From Aeribacillus composti (lineage in GTDB: Bacteria > Bacillota > Bacilli > Bacillales > Aeribacillaceae): DNA of 64,000 bases. Position 1 is the stretch's first letter. Every line of letters starts with the position of its first letter. The stretch is taken from positions 62,001 to 126,000 of the forward strand of contig NZ_VISS01000002.1 in assembly GCF_007827555.1 (NCBI RefSeq). The letters are read 5' to 3'. The translations under genes were made by a program, and so were the position numbers. The notes under the pieces are model-generated. The model did not search any database. It was not told the DNA's origin and saw only the letters and a program-made list of their open reading frames with translations. Shown piece by piece: positions 42,051 to 50,089 of this stretch.

Positions 42051-42831
42051 ATGCAGCTTTTATTGGTTGTTTCGGGCTCGGGATTTCTTTTAATACAAGA
42101 TATAAAACAGTTATATGTACAAACCAGTTTATATAAAGAGCAAAGGATATATCGATGAGAAAAAAGTTCATAATGGCAAAAAACACGGTTGCAAGCGTGA
42201 CGCTGTAGGCTGAAATAGTCCAAAGCTGTTTAAAATTTAATCTTTTTCCCATCCTCTTTTTAAACAACAGCCCGACAATAGCTAAAAACGTAATTTCCAC
42301 AAATTTAGAAGTGGCTGACATCGCAAATAGTGTGACAGATATCACGGGAATGATAATCGGAGCAACTTCAGACAGCTGTTTGATGGCAGCTGTCAAATCC
42401 TCTTTTGTTATCTCTGTTTCCTGAAAAAAGTTATACTCGAGCTGCTGCATTGTGCCATTGGAAACGAAAACAAATTCATTCGATAAGATGCCGATGACGT
42501 TTTCCTGCCATTTCAAGTCATCCCTTGTGAAAGTTCCTTTTGGGTCAAAAATAATTGTATATTGATCATGCTTTGCTTTCACAACCGCATTTTCCTCGGA
42601 TTTTAAAGTTCCGTTATGAATGGTGAATTCAGGGATTTTTTCATTTATCGTTTGGTCAAGCCCGTTTATAGCATTTACAATAGCTAAGTTTAAATATATG
42701 CAATTGGGCAGGGCGGCAAGAAAGGCCAATAAAAATCCATAAAGAATAGGTTTGCCGATTTTTTGAAATCTAGTAAGAGCGATTGTTTTTGGAGAGTATA
42801 TGCTTTTAAAAAGGAGGACAAATAAATTCAT
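42049..42831 (-). CDS. yqgB: DUF1189 membrane protein YqgB
   Basis: A 260-residue membrane protein of the DUF1189 family. One helix lies near the N-terminus (GFLLAFLAALPNCIYLNLAIV), followed by an extracytoplasmic segment of about 120 residues and three or four helices in the C-terminal half. The ATG at 42831 is preferred over an upstream GTG that falls in the ribosome binding site AAAGGAAG. Function unknown. Homologous position before yqgC, but here the Na/Pi transporter gene is inserted between the two. Confidence 0.8.
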   Translation of the reverse strand: MNLFVLLFKSIYSPKTIALTRFQKIGKPILYGFLLAFLAALPNCIYLNLAIVNAINGLDQTINEKIPEFTIHNGTLKSEENAVVKAKHDQYTIIFDPKGTFTRDDLKWQENVIGILSNEFVFVSNGTMQQLEYNFFQETEITKEDLTAAIKQLSEVAPIIIPVISVTLFAMSATSKFVEITFLAIVGLLFKKRMGKRLNFKQLWTISAYSVTLATVFFAIMNFFLIDISFALYINWFVHITVLYLVLKEIPSPKQPIKAA

Positions 42832-42843
42832 TGATCGAAACAC

Positions 42844-43193
42844 TTCCTTTTATAACATTTCTATTTGATTGTACCAATGAAACAAAAATAATGAAAATAA
42901 GTTATATAGGCGATTCGGCAATAAGAATAACAATTGTGAACAAAATGTAAAATTTTTTTGTTAAATTTAAAATATAAAAGTAACATGTGTGGGAGGAACA
43001 TGTTAAAAATTAATTTTGTTTGCGGGGCATATCGGCTTCATCCATTATTATAGATAGAAGCTGCAGGAGCCTGCACCGATTGCAAAATAAAAAAAGTGGA
43101 TTTGAAGGAATTTGGTAATGGGAAATATAAACGTTTCTTTTTCAAAAATGATTCAACTGTTAATACATTTGGAAAAATAAGGAGGTGAAACGA
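42844..43193 (+). promoter_or_regulatory. Long structured leader before the Na/Pi transporter gene
   Basis: No gene is present. Two RNA-type structures stand out. One is an 8-bp inverted repeat, TAACATGT (42981-42988) and ACATGTTA (42998-43005), with GGGAGG in its loop. The other is a compact three-way junction at 43031-43080: ATCGG/CCGAT closing stem, CTTCATC with GAT-a-GAAG, and TGCAG-GAGC-CTGCA. No terminator T tract follows. Role unknown. Confidence 0.45.
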
Positions 43194-44825
43194 GTGGATG
43201 TAGATGTTCAAAAAATATTATTTGAATTTCTTGGCGGGATTGGAATTTTTTTATTTGCGATTAAAAGTATGGGAGAAGGTATGCAAAAATTCTCCGGAGA
43301 TAAATTACGAGATATTTTGGATAAGTTTACGACAAACCCTATTATGGGTATTTTTGCTGGGATGTTTGTGACAATGTTAATTCAATCAAGCAGCGGTACA
43401 ACTGTTTTAACGGTTGGTCTCGTTTCTGCCGGCTTCATGAGCTTAAAGCAAGCAATAGGCGTGATCATGGGAGCAAATATCGGAACGACTGTTACGGCAT
43501 TTATTATCGGATTCGATATCGAAGCTTATGCCTTGCCAATTTTATTTATAGGTTCTGTTCTTTTATTTTTTTCTAAAAACAAAAAAATAAACAGCATCGG
43601 GCAGGTGATCTTTGGATTTGGCGCTTTGTTTTTTGGGCTTGAATTGATGGGAGACGGCATGAAGCCGTTAAGATCATTAGAAATTTTTCATGACTTGACT
43701 GTCAGCATAAGTGCAAATCCGCTGCTTGGCGTTGTAATTGGAACCGTTTTTACAATCATCGTTCAAAGTTCAAGTGCGACGATTGGGATTTTGCAAATGA
43801 TGTTTTCACAAGGGTTAATTGATCTCAACGCTGCGCTGCCTTTATTATTCGGTGATAATATCGGAACAACCATCACAGCAGTTTTGGCATCAATTGGAGC
43901 ATCGATTGCTGCTAAACGGGCTGCTTTGACGCATGTAATGTTTAATTTAATCGGAACGGCAATTTTTCTAATTATTTTACCAATTTTCAAATATTTTATC
44001 GAATCATTGCAAGCCCATTTGTATTTAAATCCTGAAATGACCATTGCCTTTGCTCATGGAATATTTAATGTTGTCAATACGATCGTTCAAGCGCCGTTCA
44101 TCGGTGCACTTGCACTGCTTGTCACAAAAGTTATACCTGGTGAAGATTTAGCGATAGAGTATAAAGCGAAGCATTTGGATCCAATTTTTATTGAACAGTC
44201 ACCAACCATTGCTTTAGGGCAAGCGAAGGAAGAAGTGCTTCGGATGGGTCAATATGCATCATTAGGGCTAGAGGAAACGAGACAATTTTTGATGACAAAT
44301 CAGCAGAAGCACGCACAAATGGCGATGCAGCTTGAAGAGGCGATCAATAATTTAGATAGGAAAATAACAGATTATCTCGTATTGATTTCTGGAAAAGATA
44401 TGTCGCAAAATGATTCACGCCGACATTCCATTTTAATGGATACTGTTCGAGATATTGAACGAATCGGCGACCATTTTGAAAATATAGTGGAGCTTATTGA
44501 TTATAAAAATAATAATAAAGTCACCATTACTGTGCAGGCATTGGAAGATTTATTGGAAATGTTTGAAATTACCTTGTAAAATGTGAAGGATGCGATCGAC
44601 GCTTTAGATGATAACGATGTTGTATTAGCAAAAAAAGTATTGAAATCTGAAGAAAAAATCGATAGAATGGAACGCACTTTACGCAAAAAACATATTATCC
44701 GCATTAATGAAGGGATTTGTACCGGACAAGGCGGAATAGTATATGTAGATATTATCAGCAACTTAGAACGAATTGGCGACCACTCGGTGAATATTGCGGA
44801 AGCTGTTTTAGGATACCGTCAATAA
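43194..44825 (+). pseudogene. Na/Pi-cotransporter with C-terminal PhoU domain, interrupted by an in-frame TAA
   Basis: The frame encodes about 540 residues of an NptA-family phosphate transporter. The membrane part (IQSSSGTTVLTVGLVSAG, GANIGTTVTAFI, VQSSSATIGILQM, GDNIGTTITAVLAS) is followed by a PhoU-like helical domain. At 44577-44579 a TAA interrupts the PhoU domain. The same frame then continues without any shift (NVKDAIDALDDNDVVLAKKV) to a normal stop at 44823-44825. One base change, for example from CAA, explains this. A 461-residue product without the last helices may still be made and could keep transport function. Start GTG 43194, 7 nt after AAGGAGG. Confidence 0.85.
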
Positions 44826-44881
44826 TCGTTTCAAGTGGATTAAATTGTTCATTGATTTCTAATTTCTAGGAGGATAAGCAA

Positions 44882-45364
44882 ATGGATGTAATCATTTGGA
44901 TTTTGATCATTGCTCTTTTTATCTTATCTTTTGTCGGGCTGCTTTTCCCCATTTTACCGTCAGCGTTATTGATTGTAGCAGCCTTTTTTATCTATGGAAT
45001 TTGTTTTAGCTTCAGCCAGTTAACCATTTCATTTTGGGTTGTTGAAAGTATGTTCATCATTCTTTTATTCCTATCGGATTATTTGGCAAATATGGTAGGA
45101 GTTAAACGGTTTGGTGGAAGTAAAGCAGCCGGATGGGGAAGTACGATTGGTTTAATTGCCGGGCCATTTATCATCCCGTTTGTTGGCATTATTTTAGGAC
45201 CTTTTTTAGGGGCTGTTGCGGCAGAGCTTCTCGTACACCGCAAAACATTTAGCGAGGCTGTAAAGGTTGGAGTCGGTTCTTTATTGGGGTTGTTGGCGAG
45301 CACAGTAGCAAAAGGGCTGATTCAGCTGTTGATGATCATTCATTTTCTTTATACAATATTCTAA
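44882..45364 (+). CDS. yqgC: DUF456 membrane protein YqgC
   Basis: A 160-residue membrane protein with about four helices and glycine-rich segments typical of DUF456 (GSKAAGWGSTIGLIAGPF, LGPFLGAVAAELL). AGGAGGATAAGC precedes the ATG. Function unknown. Followed by a tRNA gene and sodA; in B. subtilis yqgC likewise precedes sodA. Confidence 0.88.
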   Translation: MDVIIWILIIALFILSFVGLLFPILPSALLIVAAFFIYGICFSFSQLTISFWVVESMFIILLFLSDYLANMVGVKRFGGSKAAGWGSTIGLIAGPFIIPFVGIILGPFLGAVAAELLVHRKTFSEAVKVGVGSLLGLLASTVAKGLIQLLMIIHFLYTIF

Positions 45365-45372
45365 ATTAGCCA

Positions 45373-45400
45373 TTGACTTCAACAGCTATTTAGTGATAAT
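45373..45400 (+). promoter_or_regulatory. Promoter of the tRNA gene
   Basis: TTGACT (45373-45378), a 16-nt spacer and GATAAT (45395-45400), with the tRNA beginning 20 nt downstream. Confidence 0.6.
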
Positions 45401-45420
45401 TTACTTATGTGTTTGAAAAA

Positions 45421-45494
45421 GGACCCTTAGCTCAGCTGGTTAGAGCAGACGGCTCATAACCGTCCGGTCGCAGGTTCGAATCCTGCAGGGTCCA
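45421..45494 (+). tRNA. tRNA with CAU anticodon, probably tRNA-Ile2 (lysidine type)
   Basis: A 74-nt cloverleaf. The acceptor stem is GGACCCT/AGGGTCC, the anticodon loop CTCATAA, and the T arm GCAGGTTCGAATCCTGC. CAU could mean elongator Met, initiator Met or Ile2. The acceptor has C4-G69 and C5-G68, which are TilS identity pairs in the E. coli Ile2 tRNA, and initiator-type GGG/CCC anticodon-stem pairs are absent, so Ile2 is favoured. CCA is not encoded. It lies alone between yqgC and sodA. Confidence 0.93.
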
Positions 45495-45539
45495 TAAAAT
45501 TAGTCGAATAATGTAACCGCTTTTTTAATTGCACATTAA

Positions 45540-45568
45540 TTGCATCATTTTAATAAGTTTGGTAATCT
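45540..45568 (+). promoter_or_regulatory. Candidate SigA promoter of sodA
   Basis: TTGCAT (45540-45545), a 17-nt spacer and TAATCT (45563-45568), about 65 nt before the sodA start. Confidence 0.5.
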
Positions 45569-45632
45569 GAATATGAAAGCTTCAAGGCAGAAAGCATTTA
45601 GTACATATTAATCATTAAGGAGGAGATTCATT

Positions 45633-46241
45633 ATGGCTTATGAATTACCTAAATTGCCATACGACTATGATGCATTGGAACCTCATATTGACAAAGAAAC
45701 AATGACGATTCACCACACAAAACATCATAACACATATGTGACGAACTTGAACGCTGCTTTGGAAGGTCAAACTGAACTTTTATCTAAAAGTGTAGAAGAC
45801 TTAATCTCTAATTTAGACGCTGTTCCTGAATCTGTTCGTACAGCTGTTCGAAATAATGGCGGAGGACATGCAAATCACAGCTTGTTCTGGACCATCCTCT
45901 CACCGAATGGAGGCGGCGAGCCAACTGGAGAATTAGCAGAAGCAATTAACAAAAAATTTGGAAGTTTTGAAGCTTTTAAAGAAGAATTTGCTAAAGCTGC
46001 TGCTGGTCGTTTTGGCTCCGGCTGGGCATGGTTGGTTGTAAACAACGGCGAGCTTGAAATTACAAGCACTCCAAACCAAGACAATCCTCTTATGGAAGGG
46101 AAAACTCCAATTTTAGGTCTTGATGTTTGGGAGCATGCTTATTACTTAAAATACCAAAACCGTCGTCCTGAATATATTGCAGCGTTTTGGAATGTTGTGA
46201 ATTGGGACGAAGTGGCAAAACGCTACAGCGCTGCAAAATAA
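45633..46241 (+). CDS. sodA: Superoxide dismutase (Mn type)
   Basis: A 202-residue Fe/Mn-family dismutase. Metal ligands lie in [15 protein letters not shown] and [18 protein letters not shown], and the GGGHANHS and NPLMEG segments favour the manganese form. It detoxifies superoxide in the cytoplasm. AAGGAGGAG precedes the ATG. It ends in a strong terminator, followed immediately by group II intron debris. Confidence 0.98.
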   Translation: MAYELPKLPYDYDALEPHIDKETMTIHHTKHHNTYVTNLNAALEGQTELLSKSVEDLISNLDAVPESVRTAVRNNGGGHANHSLFWTILSPNGGGEPTGELAEAINKKFGSFEAFKEEFAKAAAGRFGSGWAWLVVNNGELEITSTPNQDNPLMEGKTPILGLDVWEHAYYLKYQNRRPEYIAAFWNVVNWDEVAKRYSAAK

Positions 46242-46250
46242 CTGTTATAA

Positions 46251-46287
46251 GAGGCTGAGATATTCGAATCTCAGCCTTTTTTTATTT
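46251..46287 (+). terminator. Terminator of sodA
   Basis: GGCTGAGAT (46253-46261) pairs with ATCTCAGCC (46268-46276), followed by seven T. Confidence 0.9.
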
Positions 46288-46472
46288 GGCGCGCCCAGCT
46301 AAGCTGTTATCTGCTAGTTGGTGCAAATCCAACTCGAGTAAATGCCAGGACGCTCGGTAGCTGACAGGCAACTGGTGGAGAAACTAGACCTTGAAATCAA
46401 CAAAGAAAAATCCAAACTGGTCAAGCCTATGGGACGACACAAACGGATTTGACTTTCTGGACAGCCCCTGAA
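46288..46472 (+). mobile_element. Decayed group II intron remnant
   Basis: The segment starting GCGCGCCCAGC resembles the 5' end of a bacterial group II intron (GTGCGCCCAGC) and continues with domain-I-like sequence: CTGCTAGTTGGTGCAAATCC, GAGTAAATGCC and GGTAGCTGACAGGCAACTGG. At about 46378 it jumps to a reverse-transcriptase piece reading LDLEINKEKSKLVKPMG and, after a one-base shift, FDFL, which matches the end of the RT domain. Most of the intron and the rest of its protein are deleted. It abuts the sodA terminator, a favoured insertion site for class C introns. Confidence 0.65.
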
Positions 46473-46592
46473 ATCAGTTTTCTACTCTACTATTTTTTGG
46501 AAATGACTGGCATAATTCGCGTTTCAGCGGTTTCTGTGCATTTTTTTGAGGCTGATCACTGAAAGGTAACGAAAACACCTTTCTTTATACAT

Positions 46593-46640
46593 AACTCCCC
46601 TTTAGCTAGGAAAAATAGTAGTAGCAAGTAAAGGGGAGTT
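46593..46640 (+). promoter_or_regulatory. Hairpin that buries the yqgE ribosome binding site
   Basis: AACTCCCCTTTA (46593-46604) is a perfect 12-bp match to TAAAGGGGAGTT (46629-46640). The second arm contains the AAGGGGAG Shine-Dalgarno sequence of yqgE, whose ATG is at 46645. Confidence 0.6.
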
Positions 46641-46644
46641 TTAT

Positions 46645-47925
46645 ATGATAAACGTCAAAAAATGGATTGGATCAAGAAAAACAGACCATGATTTAATGCT
46701 GCTGTTGATGATCGGCGGTTTTTATTCATTAAGCATTGCACTTTCGAATACGTTCGTAAATGTTTATTTATGGAAACAGTCAGGGGAATTGATTGATTTA
46801 GGATTATACAATTTATTTATTGTCATTTTTCAGCCGCTTGCTTTCATTATTGCTGGGAAAGTATCCAAAAAAATTGATCGAGTCGTTGTACTTCGCCTAG
46901 GAGTGTCGTTTTTAGCCGCATTTTTTCTAACCGTTTTAGTTTTAAAAGATCAAGCTGTCAACTACATGTATTTGTTAGGTGCAATCATTGGCATCGGCTA
47001 CGGTTTTTATTGGCTAGCCTTTAATGTGTTGACATTTGAAATTACTGAACCGGAAACACGGGACTTTTTTAATGGCTTTCTTGGGATATTAACTTCCCTT
47101 TCAGGGATGATTGGACCGATGTTAGCCGGTCTGATTATTTCAAGACTTACAAATACTATTGGGTATAAAGTGATTTTTGCAGTTTCGTTAATGTTATTTA
47201 CTGTTGCTGTCATGTTGAGCTTCTTTTTTACGTCTAGAAAAGCTCACGGAGATTACATTTTATTGAAAATCATTCAAGAAAGAAAAAGAAACAAAAATTG
47301 GAGATTAATTACAAACGCTCATGTGTTTCAAGGATTGCGTGAAGGAACATTTACATTTTTCATTAATGTGTTTGTATACATCGTGACCAAAAGTGAGATG
47401 GCTTTAGGTACATTTAGTTTTCTAAATTCTTTCGTAGCCTTTTTCACTTATATTGTGGCTTCTCGGTGGATTACGAAAAAAATGAGGAAAAAAGCTATTC
47501 TAGCCGGCGGGCTTATGCTATACTTTTCCTTGTTTCTCATTTTATTTCAAATTTCCTATGAAAGATTGTTAATATATACTATTGCAATCGGAATTGCCTA
47601 TCCAATTTTGCTTGTTCCGTACTCTTCGATCACGTATGATGTGATTGGAAAAGGGTGGAATATTGCGCAAGCAAGGATCGAATATATTGTTGTTCGAGAA
47701 ATTTTTCTAAATGCAGGAAGAATCCTATCGATCCTCTTTTTTATTTTTACAGTTGCTTTGACAAATGAAACAAAAACCATTCCTTTTTTATTGCTCTTAA
47801 TAGGTTCAGGCCATGCGTTCATATATCTGTTTGTTAAACAAATTAGGCTGAAAGAAAGCAACCGCCCGTTAAAACAAGAAAAGCGCATACACAGGCCAAA
47901 TCTAGCGGATGGAGAGAAGGGATAA
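46645..47925 (+). CDS. yqgE: MFS-family transporter YqgE
   Basis: A 426-residue membrane protein with 11-12 helices. The loop GKVSKKIDR after helix 2 stands in for the MFS motif A. It matches B. subtilis YqgE by content and by position after sodA. Substrate unknown. Translation may be limited by a hairpin covering the ribosome binding site. In B. subtilis the next gene is the penicillin-binding protein gene pbpA; here pstS follows directly. Confidence 0.85.
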   Translation: MINVKKWIGSRKTDHDLMLLLMIGGFYSLSIALSNTFVNVYLWKQSGELIDLGLYNLFIVIFQPLAFIIAGKVSKKIDRVVVLRLGVSFLAAFFLTVLVLKDQAVNYMYLLGAIIGIGYGFYWLAFNVLTFEITEPETRDFFNGFLGILTSLSGMIGPMLAGLIISRLTNTIGYKVIFAVSLMLFTVAVMLSFFFTSRKAHGDYILLKIIQERKRNKNWRLITNAHVFQGLREGTFTFFINVFVYIVTKSEMALGTFSFLNSFVAFFTYIVASRWITKKMRKKAILAGGLMLYFSLFLILFQISYERLLIYTIAIGIAYPILLVPYSSITYDVIGKGWNIAQARIEYIVVREIFLNAGRILSILFFIFTVALTNETKTIPFLLLLIGSGHAFIYLFVKQIRLKESNRPLKQEKRIHRPNLADGEKG

Positions 47926-47986
47926 AATAAATGCGGAATGCCGTTTACGCAGCATCATCTGTTTTTTATACACACAAAAAACAAGC

Positions 47987-48025
47987 TTTACAAAAGCTTT
48001 ACATTCTATTAAAACTTGTTTAATA
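47987..48025 (+). promoter_or_regulatory. PhoP box (Pho regulon) of the pst operon
   Basis: Four direct 6-bp repeats at exact 11-bp spacing: TTTACA (47987), TTTACA (47998), TTAAAA (48009) and TTAATA (48020). This is the classic PhoP~P site (TTAACA-type repeats with 5-bp gaps). A TTATAT -10-like element lies at 48040. It implies induction by phosphate starvation through PhoPR. Confidence 0.9.
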
Positions 48026-48086
48026 CTTGAAAGTTAATCTTATATACGTAAGATGAGATCACGAAATAATAGGGGGAAGTAACCGA

Positions 48087-49073
48087 ATGAAAAATTTTAA
48101 ATTTTTGGCGTCATCCATTATGATCAGTTCTGTATTAGCTTTTGCAGCAGCCTGCGGTAATTCGGATGATGCAAACACAAATGGTTCAAACTCCGGACAG
48201 CAATCATCTTCAGAAAGCGGATCAAGCGAGCAAAAATTAGAAGGTGAAATCGCTATTGATGGATCATCAACTGTTGGTCCGATAATGGAAGCTGTTTCTG
48301 AAGAATTTGCTGCAGAACATCCTGATGTAAAAGCTCCAATTGGAATTTCAGGAACAGGCGGGGGCTTTGAAAAATTTACAGCTGGTGAAACTGATATTTC
48401 TAACGCATCTCGCCCAATTAAAGACGAAGAGAAAAAAGTTGCTGAAGAAAATGGTATTGAATATACAGAATTCAAAATTGCTTTTGACGGTTTATCCGTT
48501 GTTGTAAACAAAGAAAATGACTGGGTCGATAAACTTACGATCGAAGATTTAGCAAAAATTTGGAAAGGCGAGCCGAAAAAATGGTCTGACATCAACCCTG
48601 AGTGGCCGGATGAAAAAATTAAATACTTCTCGCCTGGTACAGATTCCGGTACGTATGATTATTTTGATGAAGTTGTTTTAGGCGGTGAGCCGATTGTAAA
48701 AGATGCGACATTGTCCGAAGACGATAACGTACTTGTAAAAGGAGTCGCTAACGATAAAAATGCAATAGGTTATTTCGGCTATGCATACTATTTAGAAAAT
48801 AAAGACCAGTTGAAAGTTGTACCGATTGTAAACTCTAAAGGGGAAGCAGTCGAGCCGACAAATGAAACGATTGAAAAAGGAACTTATGAACCGCTTTCCC
48901 GTCCGCTATTCTTTTATGTGAACAACAAATCATTAAAAGAAAAGCCGCAAGTGTATGAATACGTGAAGTTTGCCTTGGAAAACGCTGGGCAATTGGCAGA
49001 GGAAGTTGGCTATGTAAAACTTCCGCAAGAGCAATATGATGAACAGTTAAAAACGCTTGAAGGTTTAAAATAA
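48087..49073 (+). CDS. pstS: Phosphate-binding lipoprotein PstS
   Basis: A 328-residue high-affinity phosphate receptor anchored as a lipoprotein. The signal peptide ends in a lipobox with Cys at residue 23 (FAAACG), then a Ser/Gly/Asn-rich linker. Phosphate-binding segments IDGSSTVGPI, GTGGGFEKF, SNASRPI and SPGTDSGTYDYF are all present. First gene of the pst operon; a hairpin after it may raise its mRNA level over the downstream genes. Confidence 0.97.
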   Translation: MKNFKFLASSIMISSVLAFAAACGNSDDANTNGSNSGQQSSSESGSSEQKLEGEIAIDGSSTVGPIMEAVSEEFAAEHPDVKAPIGISGTGGGFEKFTAGETDISNASRPIKDEEKKVAEENGIEYTEFKIAFDGLSVVVNKENDWVDKLTIEDLAKIWKGEPKKWSDINPEWPDEKIKYFSPGTDSGTYDYFDEVVLGGEPIVKDATLSEDDNVLVKGVANDKNAIGYFGYAYYLENKDQLKVVPIVNSKGEAVEPTNETIEKGTYEPLSRPLFFYVNNKSLKEKPQVYEYVKFALENAGQLAEEVGYVKLPQEQYDEQLKTLEGLK

Positions 49074-49091
49074 AAATAAATAGACTGGTTG

Positions 49092-49117
49092 GATGAGAAG
49101 CATCCTTGCTTCTCATC
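49092..49117 (+). promoter_or_regulatory. Intercistronic hairpin between pstS and pstC
   Basis: A 10-bp perfect stem, GATGAGAAGC (49092-49101) with GCTTCTCATC (49108-49117), not followed by a T tract. It likely stabilises or separates pstS mRNA rather than ending the operon. Confidence 0.65.
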
Positions 49118-49143
49118 TTCCTATGGGCATGAAAGGGGTTTTC

Positions 49144-50088
49144 ATGATGGCTTTATCTGCAGGAAAATCGGTTCGGGAAATGATCAAAGAGAAAAAAACA
49201 AAAAAATCCACGCGCGATTTTATGGAAAAAATGGTCCCAGCCGTTTTATTTGTTGCAGCAGCTATTTCCATCTTAACAACTATCGGAATCATTGCTACTC
49301 TTGCTACAGAAACAATCATGTTTTTTTCACGAGTTTCTTTTTTTGAATTTATCACTGAAAAAGAATGGTATCCGTTTTTAAAAGATGATGCCTCATATGG
49401 AATCATGGCTCTTGTTTCTGGCACGCTTTTAGTAACGGTTATTGCCATGATTGTTGCGCTTCCAGTCGGTCTTGCATCTGCTATTTTTTTGAGTGAGTAT
49501 GCGTCAGATCGGACAAGAAGGATTATCAAACCGATTTTAGAGGTTTTGGCAGGAATTCCAACTATTGTATATGGTTTTTTTGCTCTGACGTTTGTTACTC
49601 CTCTCTTGCAAAAATTGATCCCTGATATTGGCTTTTTCAATGCATTAAGCCCGGGCATTGTTGTTGGAATTATGATTATTCCGATGATTGCTTCCCTTTC
49701 AGAAGATGCGATGAGCTCTGTTCCGAATTCCATTCGAGAAGGCGCACTTGCTTTAGGTGCGACAAAATTTGAGGTGGCTTTAAAAGTAGTACTTCCTGCT
49801 GCCACATCGGGAGTCGTTGCCTCGTTCGTACTAGGAATTTCCCGTGCGATTGGCGAAACAATGATTGTCACATTGGCTGGAGGAGCCACTCCAAAATTAA
49901 CGTTTGATCCAACTGAATCTATTCAAACGATGACGGCTTATATCGTTCAAGTCAGCACGGGCGATGCGGGATACGGAACAACAATCTATTACAGCATTTA
50001 TGCTGTCGGTGCCACGCTTTTTGTCTTTACAATGCTGATGAATTTATTAGCTCAATTTATCTCGCGCCGATTCAGGGAGGAATATTAA
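49144..50088 (+). CDS. pstC: Phosphate ABC transporter permease PstC
   Basis: A 314-residue permease with six helices. The EAA-type cytoplasmic loop is SIREGALALGATKFEVALKV. The ATG at 49144 follows AAAGGGG; an adjacent ATG at 49147 is equally possible. It pairs with PstA to form the inner channel of the Pst importer. Confidence 0.95.
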   Translation: MMALSAGKSVREMIKEKKTKKSTRDFMEKMVPAVLFVAAAISILTTIGIIATLATETIMFFSRVSFFEFITEKEWYPFLKDDASYGIMALVSGTLLVTVIAMIVALPVGLASAIFLSEYASDRTRRIIKPILEVLAGIPTIVYGFFALTFVTPLLQKLIPDIGFFNALSPGIVVGIMIIPMIASLSEDAMSSVPNSIREGALALGATKFEVALKVVLPAATSGVVASFVLGISRAIGETMIVTLAGGATPKLTFDPTESIQTMTAYIVQVSTGDAGYGTTIYYSIYAVGATLFVFTMLMNLLAQFISRRFREEY

Positions 50089-50089
50089 C

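Noticed and set aside
44583-44825. A separate 80-residue gene for a PhoU-like protein
   Set aside because: It is in the same frame as the transporter with only a TAA between them, has no ribosome binding site of its own, and its sequence continues the interrupted domain.
48059-48595. A 178-codon minus-strand frame opposite pstS
   Set aside because: It mirrors the serine-rich linker and lipobox region of pstS; no independent signals support it.
49113-49889. A 258-codon open frame on the minus strand opposite pstC
   Set aside because: It is fully antisense to a certain pstC, its composition is Ile/Ala/Pro-rich as expected from reading a membrane protein backwards, and it has no ribosome binding site or family motif.
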